From assembly GCA_036346405.1 (NCBI GenBank), contig CM070561.1:23034215-23098214 (forward strand): a stretch of 64,000 bases of DNA. The letters run 5' to 3'. The DNA is from Phyllostachys edulis. Lineage: Eukaryota; Streptophyta; Magnoliopsida; Poales; Poaceae. Positions 12,994-24,975 of the stretch are shown piece by piece. Within the stretch, counting starts at the first letter, position 1. Each line of letters starts with the position of its first letter. A program made the position numbers and the translations under genes. The notes under the pieces were generated by a model. The model did no database searches. It saw nothing but the letters and a program-made list of their open reading frames with translations, and was not told the origin of the DNA.

Positions 12994-13319
12994 GAGTAAA
13001 TTTCATAAAACCCCAGGTTTTAGGGCATTAATAACGCAAAACTCTATGTTTTGATTTTTTTTCTTCAGAAAACCTTAGGTTTTGAGGCATTAGTAACATA
13101 AAACCCCACGTTTTGAGATTTTTTTAGAAAACCCCACAACGTGGGGTTTTGTGTTACTAATGTCTCAAAATTTAGGGTTTTGTGAAAAAAAAATCTTAAA
13201 ATATAGTGTTTTATGTTACTAATACCTCAAAACCTAAGGTTTTCTCAAAAAAAAGTCTCAAACATATGGGGTTTTGTGTTACTAATTTCTCAAAACCTGG
13301 GGTTTTCTAAAATTTACTC
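12994..13319. mobile_element. Hairpin MITE (MULE-type) behind PEX3
   Basis: A 326-bp near-perfect foldback whose two arms of about 160 bp meet at about 13130-13150 (aaaaccccacaa/cgtggggtttt). Termini are GAGTAAATTT...AAATTTACTC. It is flanked by a perfect 9-bp direct repeat ttatatttt (12985-12993 and 13320-13328), the duplication length typical of Mutator-like elements. The arms are built of repeated units of about 60 bp, each with a cccc-gg-tttt box, a gaggcattagtaaca box and an A/T run. No ORF. Confidence 0.85.
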
Positions 13320-13328
13320 TTATATTTT

Positions 13329-13611
13329 TGGGAGCTTACACAATGAAAATTGTCCTTGATGTTCACTCGCCATTATGGAATGCGTGATCTACGTAGTACT
13401 GTTTCGTTAGTTCCTTACTTCCTTTGTTCGGAACGTAATATTTTCTAGCCCATGTTTTTGGGATCTGCTGGTATTTGCATGCTTGCGCAACTGCGCATTG
13501 AAAGGAACTGAATGTTTTGAAGATTGTGGGTGAAATCTCATCCAACACATGGTGAGAACCTCACTTTATCATTCAGTTCTGCCGAAATGCACACTTAACT
13601 AGTGTAGTGGC
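13329..13611. other. Intergenic segment between MITE and LTR X
   Basis: About 280 bp of mixed composition with no recognisable gene, repeat or RNA. It is probably original flanking DNA of PEX3. A 61-codon ORF on - has no recognisable motif and is probably chance. Confidence 0.4.
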
Positions 13612-14437
13612 TGCAACATCCCAGAATATCAGAAATCTGTATAAATAACTTCAAAAATACTCATTTATGAAATTTCGAGCATTTTTTTTAAAAAAATCAT
13701 CTTTTATTTGAAGTTTTTCCTAATTTTCTCCTGCTCAAAATGAATTTTCGAAAATAAATAAAACTTGGTTAAAATATGGACCTAAATTATTTGAGTTCCA
13801 AATAGTCTAAAGTGCCTCTAAAAAAATTCAGATCTTGTGAAGCCAGTTTGGTAATTTTCTAAGCTCAAATACAGTTTTTAGAATTTTAAAAGCTTTTCCT
13901 AATTTTCCAGCAGCCTAAAACGAATTTTGCAGATTTCATAAAAATGATAAAGAGTTTAAAGAATTTTATTAGAGTTAAAACGAATTCAATGTGCATGCAT
14001 GAATTTTCAGGAATTTTTGGAAGTTGTTTGCTAATTTTAGTAAATCAAAAACCTTTTTTGTATTTAAATACTTCAGAAATGAATTTAAAATCCCCAATCC
14101 TTTTAGGGCCGAAACCATGCGTTGGCATGTTCCCACTTCCAGCTCATCTACAGCCCGCATGCCGTCCCCGACCGAAGCCGCCTCTCAGTTTGCGATTTTG
14201 CTTACAGAAGGTGTATTACTATGAATACGTCTTTTGTCTCATTGTCTTCGCTGTTGTCGCTGACCGGTGGGCCTGGGACCCACTCGTTAGGAGTCTTCTT
14301 CCACCTTGCCTCCTTGCTGCAGTGCGCATCGACTGCCATTGCTTCTCCCATGAGCTCTGCAAACGCTGCATTGACTTCCGACCTCCTTGAGCGCCCTTTC
14401 CCATGTCGCGCGTCACTCTAAGCCTTCGTTGTCGCCC

Positions 14438-17400
14438 TGTCAGACCCCCGGGCGTGGAATACCCGTGAATCTTATGTATATTCTGTGCTAGTCCCAGGAT
14501 TAAAAGCTAGCACACACATTCACAACTCTTGACATTCACAACCATACAAGCACATACTAAAGTAAAGCAAAAGAGTGTAATCTACTTAAGCTTTTACAAC
14601 AGTTATTACAACAACAACAGTTACCAGAGTAAATAAAATAAACAGCAGCGGAAGACATAGTAGCAGTAGCAAAAGTCCAGCGGTGTGCCTACTGATCCCT
14701 CAGGCAATCGACTTGGAAGCAAGACCTAAGTAGACCCATCACCGAACCCTTCGGTGCCAGGCGCGAAGAACTCGTCGTTAGGCGTTGGATCATCTGCAAA
14801 GTCTAAAGCAACAACAACAACAAGATTGAGTATTTGTGTACTCAGCAAGACTTGTAGTGTATCGCAAAAATTATATTAGATGCAAGGCTAATAAGTGAAT
14901 GGCTTTACTCTACAAGTTCTTTTGCTTAAAGCCAAGTTTATTTGCAATAAACATAAGTAATAATTTACAAAGGCATTTAAAAGAACAGTTTACGAAAGAT
15001 TAAGTACAGGACAGTAAATAATAGTAACTGAACAAGTAATAACAAGCACTTACAACCTTCCTCGGTTATAAGCAAAAATAAACAGGTTTTGCCATAGAAA
15101 TGGCACTAACAGATTCGGTTCAACCATAGATATGGCCACACTGCTATAGAAATAGCAAAACAATCATTGAAATGACAAATCATGCTATAGACATAGCAAC
15201 AAACCATAGACATGGCAGTTAACTCAACAAAGTAAAACCCCATGTCATTACCCCAACATTTTGTGACAAAACAGTTTGAAAACAAAAGCTACCGCCATAC
15301 TAGCCGCACTAAGCATGCTCATGACCGCGAGCGCGGCTATTCGAATAGTTTATCACTCTGCAGATGTGTACAACTTTACCCATAGTACACGGTACTCCAG
15401 TTGCCTGGAATATCAAGTAACAAAGTAACACATCGGATGAGGAGCCTTACTCACCCGGATAGAAACCCGTTGAGCAAGTCCCTCACTTCACCTGGAGAAC
15501 ACCCGTCGAAGTGAGGCATTCGCAGTTGCCTCGGCATTACTGAACCATCGGGAATGCGGATACTACTTCTGCCTACTGTCATGCAAGGCTAAGATTTCGA
15601 TAGCTTAGTTAGCTACGACCATCCCACACTAGCACATATGGTTGTACGATTAAGTCTTAGTCCCGGATTTGCTGGCTTCAGTCCTTAATCGACTATAGGC
15701 AAGATCTCCACCCTATCTACTAGTGAGTTACAATTCTCACCCTTCCAGAATACAACATAACTTGCCCGTGTCTAAAAGACTAAAGTTTTCATGTCATTTT
15801 CATCAAAATAACAGAGGTAGCCCCTCTGGACATTTTTCAAAATAATCCCAAACTCACAAAGTACATAATGTCCTTTTATCCAAATTTTCAGATATTCTAT
15901 TACTCTAGGTGCATTTGTGCAAAGACTACACTTGGAAATTCCCCAAATGACATCACATATTGTCTAACCCATATTCTAAAGGCTACAACAGTGAGGGATC
16001 AATATTTCAAGGAGACAAATGCAGCAAGTAGGATTTACATCTACCATTTTCCCAACAATAGCATTTTTACATAAGAAATACACGCATGCATAATAGGATT
16101 TGCAAAACAAAGTACAATAAGTAAAATACTGGAATCAATATGATTAAAGGGGGTGCTTGCCTTGCTCTTGCTTATGTTGTTCAGATAACCTTGATCCTGT
16201 TTAATGTTCTGATAATCTCGATCCTATTGGGAGTGTTATCCCATCACATCAACAGAGTCTAACTACGCAGATTACGATTAAATCCAAGAGCGTCTGAAAA
16301 TAACCAAATGAAATCCAATAAAAACATATTCAAACCAAATGAAATACTTCAAATAAGACTAAACATATTTATTGCTATCTCGAAGGAAGGGAGTGATTCA
16401 GATGAGATTGAAACATACTCATCTAGAGCTGATGAAGGAAATACTACAGACAAAGTATTTCGGAGGGGTTGATGAAGGAAATACTTCAGACCAAAGTATA
16501 TCTAAAGAAACTGATGAAGGAAATACTACAGACAAAGGTAGATAAATCCTTCGGAGAGAAAGAATGTTCGCGGGAACATTCCTCACTGGCTACCTAGGTG
16601 GAAGAGATTACCGGGTTAGGTAATACTCTTTAGATTTGCTTTTGGGTCACTAAACGACAGATTACTAGGGACGGATGACAACGGACGATACCTAGAACCT
16701 AAGGGATGGTGTTTTCCTTAACAAGTTACCTAGTACTCATAAACACTCTCTACAGGCATCCTATGTATACATCTACGATGATCATACAGTCAAAATCAAT
16801 CCTCTTATATGTTCTCTTCCTTCGGTAGGCTTTGATGGTGATTGTGTGCACATCTATTAACTGCGGTTGCAATTAGCTAGTGGCACACTCACACACTGAG
16901 GTTAACTAACCATTTAACCTACTGACGGGTTCTAAAAGACTAACTCATCTAGATGGCTCCCAAAGTCAGGCATACACTAATCTAATCCTAGTGAGCTTAT
17001 TGCTCACCGATACTAACTTAACTTAACCACTAAAAGAAAAAGGGTTCACCGTCACAGACCTACAAGTAAACATACACGCACAGAGGGCTACAGAGGGAGT
17101 AGAAACATGGCTAAGGCTTGGCTAAAACACTACCATCCCAAACAAGGAATCTACTGTCAGCTACTCAAGACTCACCTTCTAAAAGACTTCCTAATTAACG
17201 TCTAAGGGCTCACTGCTACTGTACTGTCTACGAGCTGTCTACTTGAGCTAACTAATGCTAGCTTGCTACTAACTAATATTTACTTATCTAAACTAATCAC
17301 CAAAACTGACCACTAATTAAACTAACAAAACCAAGTGTAAGTTAGCAGTAGAATCTACAAATGGGATTCAACTACTCACCTACTGGTCAACTTACTGGGA

Positions 17401-19933
17401 TGAGCCCTACTGCCAAAAAGTTAACCTCAAAACCTTATATGAAACTTCTCTGTTCATAATCAGAACACAATTCATTTCTGTAAAGCAGTGCTGCTATTTG
17501 CAAAAATGAATCCTACTGTGGTGGTCAAACCTAGTGACTAGCACTTGAAACACCAAAGGGGCAGGCTCACTAACACTTCCAAATATCCATAATTCATCTT
17601 CTCAGTTCATTCCAACAGACAACAGAAAACTTCTCTCTGAACTGAAGAGGTGCTATCCAAACTTCCTTCAAGACCCAAACTTCAAATTGGTTGAAGCATT
17701 TGAGTGATGAATTAACTAATCATATCACTAAGCTAGAGTACTAAACATCTAACAGAGGGGTGGTTCTCTATTTTCAGTTTGTGTACAGGAAATAGCAGAG
17801 ACAGGAAGGCCCGGGACAGAGGGAGCTGCGGTCGTCGCCGGCGGTGGGGTGGCGGCGAGGCGGCGGTGACTACTAAAATGGAAAGACTGAGGTACACGGG
17901 TGCTAGGGGTGGCGGTCTTGGAGCTCAGGAGGCACGGTGGTGGCGCGGCAAGGGCTCGCGGCGGCCGACCGTGAGGTGGAGATGGCGCGACGGCGCACGG
18001 GGGCTAGAGGGCGCAAGTTAGGGGAAGCACGAGTAGCCTTGGAGTACGTGGAACACGAGAGGGTGGTCGGAGGGAGTCGCGGTGGTCGGAGACGGGCTGG
18101 CGACGGCGACCATGAGCGGCGCGGGTGCTTCACCGGCGGCAGCAACCTGGAGAAGACTAGAGCTCAAGTGAGTGATAGGGGGCGGTAGGAGGATGCTTGG
18201 TGATGCTCACGGTGGAAAGAATTGAGCCGTGGATCGCCGGAGTGGACGCGGCGGCGATGGAGGCCGATTCGGCCGGAGCCGAAGAAGAAGGTGCGGGCGC
18301 GCGGGCTCAAGTAGCATCAATCCCAAAATTAACTTGGGGGAATGCTTCCTTGTTGCCTACGGTGCACCGTGACGCGGTTTAGGGCGGTCGAATCCCTTCA
18401 GTGTGCCGGGACGCTTCAAAGCGGCGCGGCCGGCATTCAGAGCTTGAGCTGGGAGCTCGGGTGGATGGGGAAGATGAAGAAGGAGCCAAGCAAATGGAGG
18501 CAAGGCCGGCTTTGGCTGTCCTTCTTATAGGCAGCGGGCGGAGCTTTCGCAAGGTGCTGCAGCATGGGTGACCGGGCGGCGTGGCTTCAATGCGGCATGG
18601 CGACCGGGCGGCGTGGCGCTCACGCAGCTCAGCTTGTGACTTCGTGGCGGATGCGTTCTGGCGCGGGATGGGCAGCGTCATGGCAAGGTGAAACCACGGG
18701 CTGCCGGTCCGAAACCGGGGGCGGCAAGGTGAAGACGGTGGGCGACGAGCTGCGCTGGCGCGAGGCTTGCAGCCGCGTGGACAATGGCGGTCGGGAGCTG
18801 CTGGCGAGCTGGCCAGCGTTGGCTTGGCCCCGTGGAGAAGAAATGCTGCACAGTGGGGCCGGGTGGTCAGTGAGGGAAGAAGGTGCTGCTCCAAATGGGT
18901 TTGACTGCACCGTGGCTTTGTCGGTGTGAGCCTGGCTCAGCCAGTGGAACAGTGGGCCTGACCACAGGGGTCAACTGGTTGGTGAGACACTGAAATGGAA
19001 AGGCTCGGTGAAATCTCAGCGGTCCGATTAGAAACGGACGGCTCAAATTAAAAGAGATGCTCGGATGGTCCGAACCTTTCAGTCAATCTAGACCGTCTAT
19101 TTTGAAATCAACGGCTTAGATGAATCGTGCTGTTCGAATGGTACGAACGGCCCACTCGATCTGATCCGTCCAATAGAGATCTAACGGTGCGCGCGTGTGT
19201 TTGCTGGGTGGCCCGATCAAGAATGAACAGCCCAGATTGCGCATTCGTTCGGATGGTCCGAACGTTCCATTTAATCTGAGCGGTTGGTTTCAAATCCAAC
19301 GGCTCATATTGATTGTGTGGTTCGGACGGTCCGAATGTTACATTTGATCTGGACGGTTGGTTTCTGATCCAACGGTCCAAATCACTTGCGCTCATTTGGA
19401 CCTGGTCCGAACGTGTAAAGGGTCTGGTTCAACCGTGCAGGTTGGACTCGAGCCCGAGGAACAATACAGGCTTTTGGATTTTTGAATTATCAGCTGATTT
19501 CTTTGCTGATTTAATTCACCATCCAAACGAAGTCCAAAATTTATGAAAATTTTTGTGTAGACTACTGTGCTCGAGTAGTTTCTACAATAAAATTTTCAGA
19601 GGTTAACACCTTATCTGAATTTCTACAAAATTCAAACAAAGTGTTGTTCCTAAGAGAATGTAAATATTTTTCCAAGCAAAATTTCATATAGAAATTTTGT
19701 TGAATGATTACTAGGATGAAAAGGCCGAAACCATTCTCCTACTTAGAAAAATTTTACTTCGTTCTATCTATTTCCTTTTTAGCACCCAAAGAGACTCAAG
19801 TTTTATTTTTAAAACCAACACAAGATTAAAAAGACAGAACCCAAATGCAATTGTTCAAAAGAAACCATCAAAAGTTTTAAAAAGTTCACATTTTTATATT
19901 TTTGAAAATAATCCCAATTTTTGGGATGTTACA
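14438..19933 (-). mobile_element. Solo LTR of about 5.5 kb, gypsy type
   Basis: Runs from TGTCAGACCCCC to GGGATGTTACA and is flanked by the 5-bp duplication cgccc (14433-14437 and 19934-19938). The two ends do not repeat each other and there is no primer site or pol, so this is a single LTR left by recombination rather than a whole element. Read on - it starts TGTAACATCCCAAAAATT and ends GGGGGTCTGACA. It holds the TGAGTA/TACTCA palindrome at 14827-14844, imperfect repeats of atagaaatggca type (15090-15215), gatgaaggaaatact repeats (16429-16545), a GC-rich leader-like block (17800-18950) and cggatggtccgaac repeats (about 18990-19440). The GC-rich ORFs of up to 171 codons in this block are compositional. 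Confidence 0.85.
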
Positions 19934-20345
19934 CGCCCAGTCGCATCGCCTTGGACTCCCTCGCCTCGACCTCGCTGCCTCATGCGAGAAACCGAGCTCG
20001 GCTGCGAGTTTTTGAGGAGAAGAATGCCTTCATATCTCTACAAAGTCCCTCACGAACCCCACCATGAACTCCTCCTCTCCATGCCTTTTCAATTTTACCT
20101 CTTGACCCTCCCTTTCCTCTATAATGACCTCGAATTTAGGACCATTAAACTCTTTACAACTGTCCAGGATGTGCAATTGTAAAGATGTGGCTTCACAAGT
20201 AAGCTTACGCGTACAAAAAGAAACAAACCTTTATTACAACGTTAAGGCTTAACAACTAGTTTGGACACAAGCATGGGTATCCAAACCCAAATATAATATA
20301 TTACAACACAAAAGTACTCAAGATCCACAGGCATGCTCGGGCGCA

Positions 20346-23300
20346 TGTAACATCCCAAATACAGGTTGTGTTTCAAATGTAACCAAATCTAGGTTTGTGT
20401 TTCAAATGTAACCAAATCTAGATGTGTGTTTCAAATGTAACCTAATATGGGTGTGTGTTTCAAATGTAATAAAATGAGAAGAAATTAAAACTTTTCTTAC
20501 ATCTTGAAGTCTTTGAACTTTTCTATAATTCTTGTAAAGAAATTGTGGAAATCAAAAACACAAACCTCCTGTTGACTAAAGTCAAACCCTTATTCACCTT
20601 TGTCAAGAATCTTGTGCCAATCTTGGAAAATATTTTTCCTTGGTTCTAGGGATGATGTGTGACCCCTCTGAAAAATTTCATAATTTTTAGAAATTATTTG
20701 ATAATTTTTGGAGGCAAGTCAAACCAATTTGTCAATTGGTCAAACCCTAGAACAACCCTTGAGGAATTTCTGGAGAAAAATGCCATGCATGAAAATCTCT
20801 GGAAATTTTATGTAAGGTTAATCCTGGAGTGAGGAACCTCCAGTCAAAATTTCAGAGTTTTTGGAGTTAGTTTGCTACCTCTAAGAATTCTTCCAAACTC
20901 AGCTTTCAAATTCAAATCCAAACTTGGTTTGCACTGTTCCTCGGGTGCGGACCCGAGCCTGGCTCGAGCCACCCGTCTCGGTCGAACCAACTAGCTGTAC
21001 CCGGCGCGGTCGATTTGGCGCGCGCACTATGAACCGTCGGATCTTCATCGGACGATCCACGCTCGCGCGGAGACTCGATCACCTGGGCGCGTGCGAGCCG
21101 TTGGATGAGAATCGAACGGTGGGCGCATCGTCCCCTTCCTTGCGCTCGCGCGAGTGCTACGCCATGGCATGTGCAGAGCATGGGGCAGCGTTGTGTCCCC
21201 TCCGCGCAGGCCAACGGGTCCTTCTGCACGCATTTAATGCGCGTCGTGCGTCTGCCCCCAAGAGTCCTCTTCTCACCTGCTCGCATCGCGCTCAGCGTCT
21301 CCATGGCAAGCTTGACCGTGGGGGAGTGTTGCCATTGCCCTCCTTGCACCCCAGCTACTTAAGCTCTCAGCTCCCTTCCTTGGCTTCCTTTCACCACCCC
21401 GCAGTTCTAGCTTGCACCCACTGTGCTTGTTGAGCTCAAACCAACCGAAGCCCCTCGGCCGCCATTGTTGAGCTTCGAGCTCGTCGGTGAAGGCAGTGCC
21501 CCAGTGGCTTTTCTCCCTCTCTCTTTGCGTCAGCTTGCATCTCTCATCTAGGTGATCAAGACCCCTAACTTAATTTCGGGTTGCTTCTACAGGAGCGGCT
21601 TGAATTTGAAGTTTAGAGCTTGCGGCCGAAATCGCCCCCTTTTCGTCTCCATCGCCGGTGAGTGCTCCATTTTCCAATTGCTCGCTCTGGGACCATCCTT
21701 GAGCTAGGTTGGAGCTATCCTGATGATGCGGTCCATCTCTCTTTGCTCAGGTTGTCTTCCCCGCGTTGTCTTCTTCGGCGCCAGCAAGGTCCTCCGCCGC
21801 CAAAGCTTCTCCGGCCTTCTCTGTCCCTCCCCAGCACTCGGTAACCTCCTGGTAGTCCCTAGGAGCTGGGCACCTGCTTACTTGAACCGCTGTGGAGCTC
21901 CTTTGCGTTTTCGCTTTCAGCCGTGTTTGCCACGCCACCCCTCTCCGGCTAGCCATCGTTCTGGGCCATCACCGCTGGTGTGAGTGATACCAATGGGTGT
22001 GTGTTGCTATTGTGCACCCTTAGCCGGCCTTAGTTCGCGCCGCCGTGCCCTAGGTCGTCGGCGATTAGCCGTGGAAGCCGTCGGGCTGCGTTGTCGGACG
22101 CGCCGACATAGTGGGTGCGCATGTGCAACGTGGTTCGCCGTGAGCCGTCCATCATTTGATCTACAGCTTAGATCGCGGGAGCGTTTCGCTTCTTCGACCG
22201 CTTCGGACCGTCCATTTCTAGATCTACGGTGGAGATTCGCATGGGTTATGCGTGTGTGCTGTGTGGCGTTCATCGTGAGCCGTCCATCTTAAGATCAACG
22301 GTCCACATTCGCTGCACCCTTTCGTGCGCGTGAGTTCAAACGCGGTGCGCGAGGTTCAATCTGGACCGTTGGATCCAAGATCAACGGTCCACGTTTGTTG
22401 ATTCCGCGCGGGTGCGTGCGCGTCGTCCCGTGGGCTTGGACCGTTGGATCCAAGATCAATGGCCCAGGTTTTTCCACGTCGATTCAAATTTAGGAATTTC
22501 CTGAGAGATTTAATTGTGAACTGAAAAAGGTAATAAACTTCAAAAATGCATAACTATTTCATTTTAGATCCAATTGAGTTGATTCAAATTTTGTTAGCTC
22601 TGGTTTGAACTCAGCTTTAATCTAAAAATGGTTGTAAGCTTAGTTCGGCTCCAAAAAATGGTTTGATAAATTGGCTTAGAAATAACCTTTAAATGTTGTT
22701 CCAAAAATTGCATTTAACTTGTAAATTGCATAAGTAACTCTCTATAGATCCTTTTTGAGTGAATCCAATTTTGTTGGCTTCCTATATTAGTGTTCTAAAT
22801 GGTAGAATAGGATTTAGGCATGCCACTACTTTTAAAACCTTTGTGGGTGCATTTTGTTTTGTGTTCTTTTCTTGTCTTTGAAAAATCATAGAAAATGCAT
22901 CCTAGCTCCAAATGAGGTGAATTCAATTGGGTTGTTCATATCATGTGGTGCTTTATTTACCATAAAAATCCCAGGTGCAACACCTCTTTGGAAAATTGTG
23001 CTAAAGAATTTAATTCGGATAAACAGTAACCGATTTGAATTTTCCAGCATTTTCCAGGCTGAGCAGATTTGTTTTGGCCATAACATTTGCATTGAGAATC
23101 CAAATAAATTGGTTCTTGTTGCTAAATTCCTTAAAAATCATGCTCTATGTGCTGTAAAAATTTCAGTGCATTGGGAGAAATTTTGCTGTTGAGTCTTTTC
23201 GGTATTCTTCGTTCTTATCGGTTCTTTATCGCTTTTTCGTTAGGTGCCGACGAGTGCGTTGATCCCGAGAGTGTTCCTCTGCAGCTTAGTGAGCAAATCC

Positions 23301-24975
23301 AGCAAGGCAAGCAGTTTGATCATCTCCCATTCCATTATTTTCAAAGTCTAATACTTTGTATTCAACTTGTACATATGCATGCTCTATTTGGTTGTTAAAT
23401 TATCGTCGATTAGTGATCCTATAGATGCATACTCTGTAGGTAAATGTTCAATCTCTACTACTAAGCCTACGAATATCTTGCTGTGATTTAGAGTTCGTTG
23501 GATGAGCTCTTATCACTTAGTAGTTTACGTTTGATATTGCTTAGAAATGCTTAGATAACGGTAGAAATGGGCAGTTGTCGACTTATGTCGATGACCTTGA
23601 TCACACAAAAACTATTATTCCATTATGTCCAGCACTTGTGCTTTGTTACTTTGTAAAGAAATAAAAATAAAAACAAAATTGTTATTGACTTGGGCACAAT
23701 GGATGTTGGTGTGATCTCATGGTGTGTGGAATGGTGCCTAAGTCGCTAAGGACCGAGTTACTTGGGCCACTAAACTGAGCAATATTGCGTGCTAACCACA
23801 CGAGGGGGATATGGGACCTCTCTTGACTTAGTACTTTGGCGTGCGTTAGCTCCGAGTCGCAGGTGGCTGTGTGGGTGTGTTGTGTTGAAAAAGAAACTTG
23901 TGATGTGTGTTAGGTGAGCGGGAGTGGAATCCGGTTAGGTTCTCCACACCGAAGGGCATTGTAGTTGTCCAGAAGCTTTACCCTAAAGGTAGTTGACTTT
24001 CGGCTTTACAATGACTCTGTCTCAATGTATGGGTTTCTATCTATACTAGCGACTCGTAGTTAATACACAATATTGGAACTGTCTCGTAGGACTTAGTCGT
24101 GCCGGCATACCAAAGGAATTGTGCTAAATCTAGTGGCGAAAAGGCGGTCTGATGTGTGGGTACATTGGTACACCCCTGCAGGGTTAAATCTATTCGAATA
24201 GCCCTGTCCTAGGTTATAGACATGCTTGGCAAGGTCGTGCAAGAACTAGACTAAACCTTTAATTAAAACTTGTTGGGTGGTATGAATTGGGTAATTCATG
24301 CTATTGTTGTGGTGACTATTGGGTTAGTCACTTCCAGGTTGTCTTTACTGTTGTTATTATTATTGTATCGTTGTTATTTCAACAATCAAAAACAGTTTGT
24401 CAAATTGCTTTAAATCTATTACATTATTGCAAATGAAAACTTGCTTTATGCTAAAATAAGCCTAAAGCCTTCCACTTAAATAAAGCTTGCATGTAGCTAA
24501 TTATAGGTTGTTACCCTTACACGTTAGTCTTGTGAGTACATTTTTGTACTCATTTGCTTTGCTTAATTGTAATTGTTGCAGAGGAAGAAGTTGAACCCCA
24601 AGGGTTCCACTTTTGTGAGATGTGCGGTGGATTTGACGACTAGGTTGGTGGCTTGGTCGGTTGCCTTGTGGGCTAAAGGCAAACCGTATGGCTTTTGTTT
24701 ATTGCCATCTTATGGCTTCCGCTTTTGTTTAACTCTTTAGCTGTATTTGGCCGGTCGACCCCTTTGTAATAACTCTAGTATGTATGTCTTTTATTTAATC
24801 TAGTTCGTGCTTTGGCTCTATGTTTGTATGGAATTGATGCATGAACTTGTAAAAGGGTGTATGTGCAGTACTTCTGGGATGTACATATTTTCCCGAGGCA
24901 CGGGATATTTTGTTTGTGATGCTAGGGTCGGTGGTTCGACTAAGCATCTCAAGCCAAATACCCCAGGGTCTCACA
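20346..24975 (+). mobile_element. Solo LTR of about 4.6 kb inside G2 LTR
   Basis: Runs from TGTAACATCCCAAATAC to CCAGGGTCTCACA, flanked by the 5-bp duplication gcgca (20341-20345 and 24976-24980). The sister G2 LTR reads straight across this site. The ends are unlike each other, so it is a solo LTR, read on +. Its start and end resemble those of the 5.5-kb solo LTR on -, suggesting related families. It contains a 30-bp tandem repeat (20363-20475), repeats of the ggaccgttggatccaagatc type (22140-22470) and the palindrome at 24533-24552. No coding sequence. Confidence 0.88.
20363..20475 (+). repeat. Tandem repeat, about 4 x 30 bp
   Basis: Four imperfect copies of a unit containing tgtgtttcaaatgtaacc, beginning 17 bases inside the solo LTR terminus. 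Confidence 0.8.

Noticed and set aside
12994..13319. Interstitial telomere repeat (many aaacccc/aggtttt boxes)
   Set aside because: The boxes are not tandem TTTAGGG units; they are part of a foldback with a 9-bp target duplication.
17779..18929. Several GC-rich ORFs on both strands (up to 171 codons)
   Set aside because: Overlapping on both strands in a GC-rich block of a solo LTR; no family motif and no codon bias that I can see.
20912..21433. Overlapping 145- and 169-codon ORFs
   Set aside because: Both strands open because of GC content within the 4.6-kb solo LTR; no recognisable protein.
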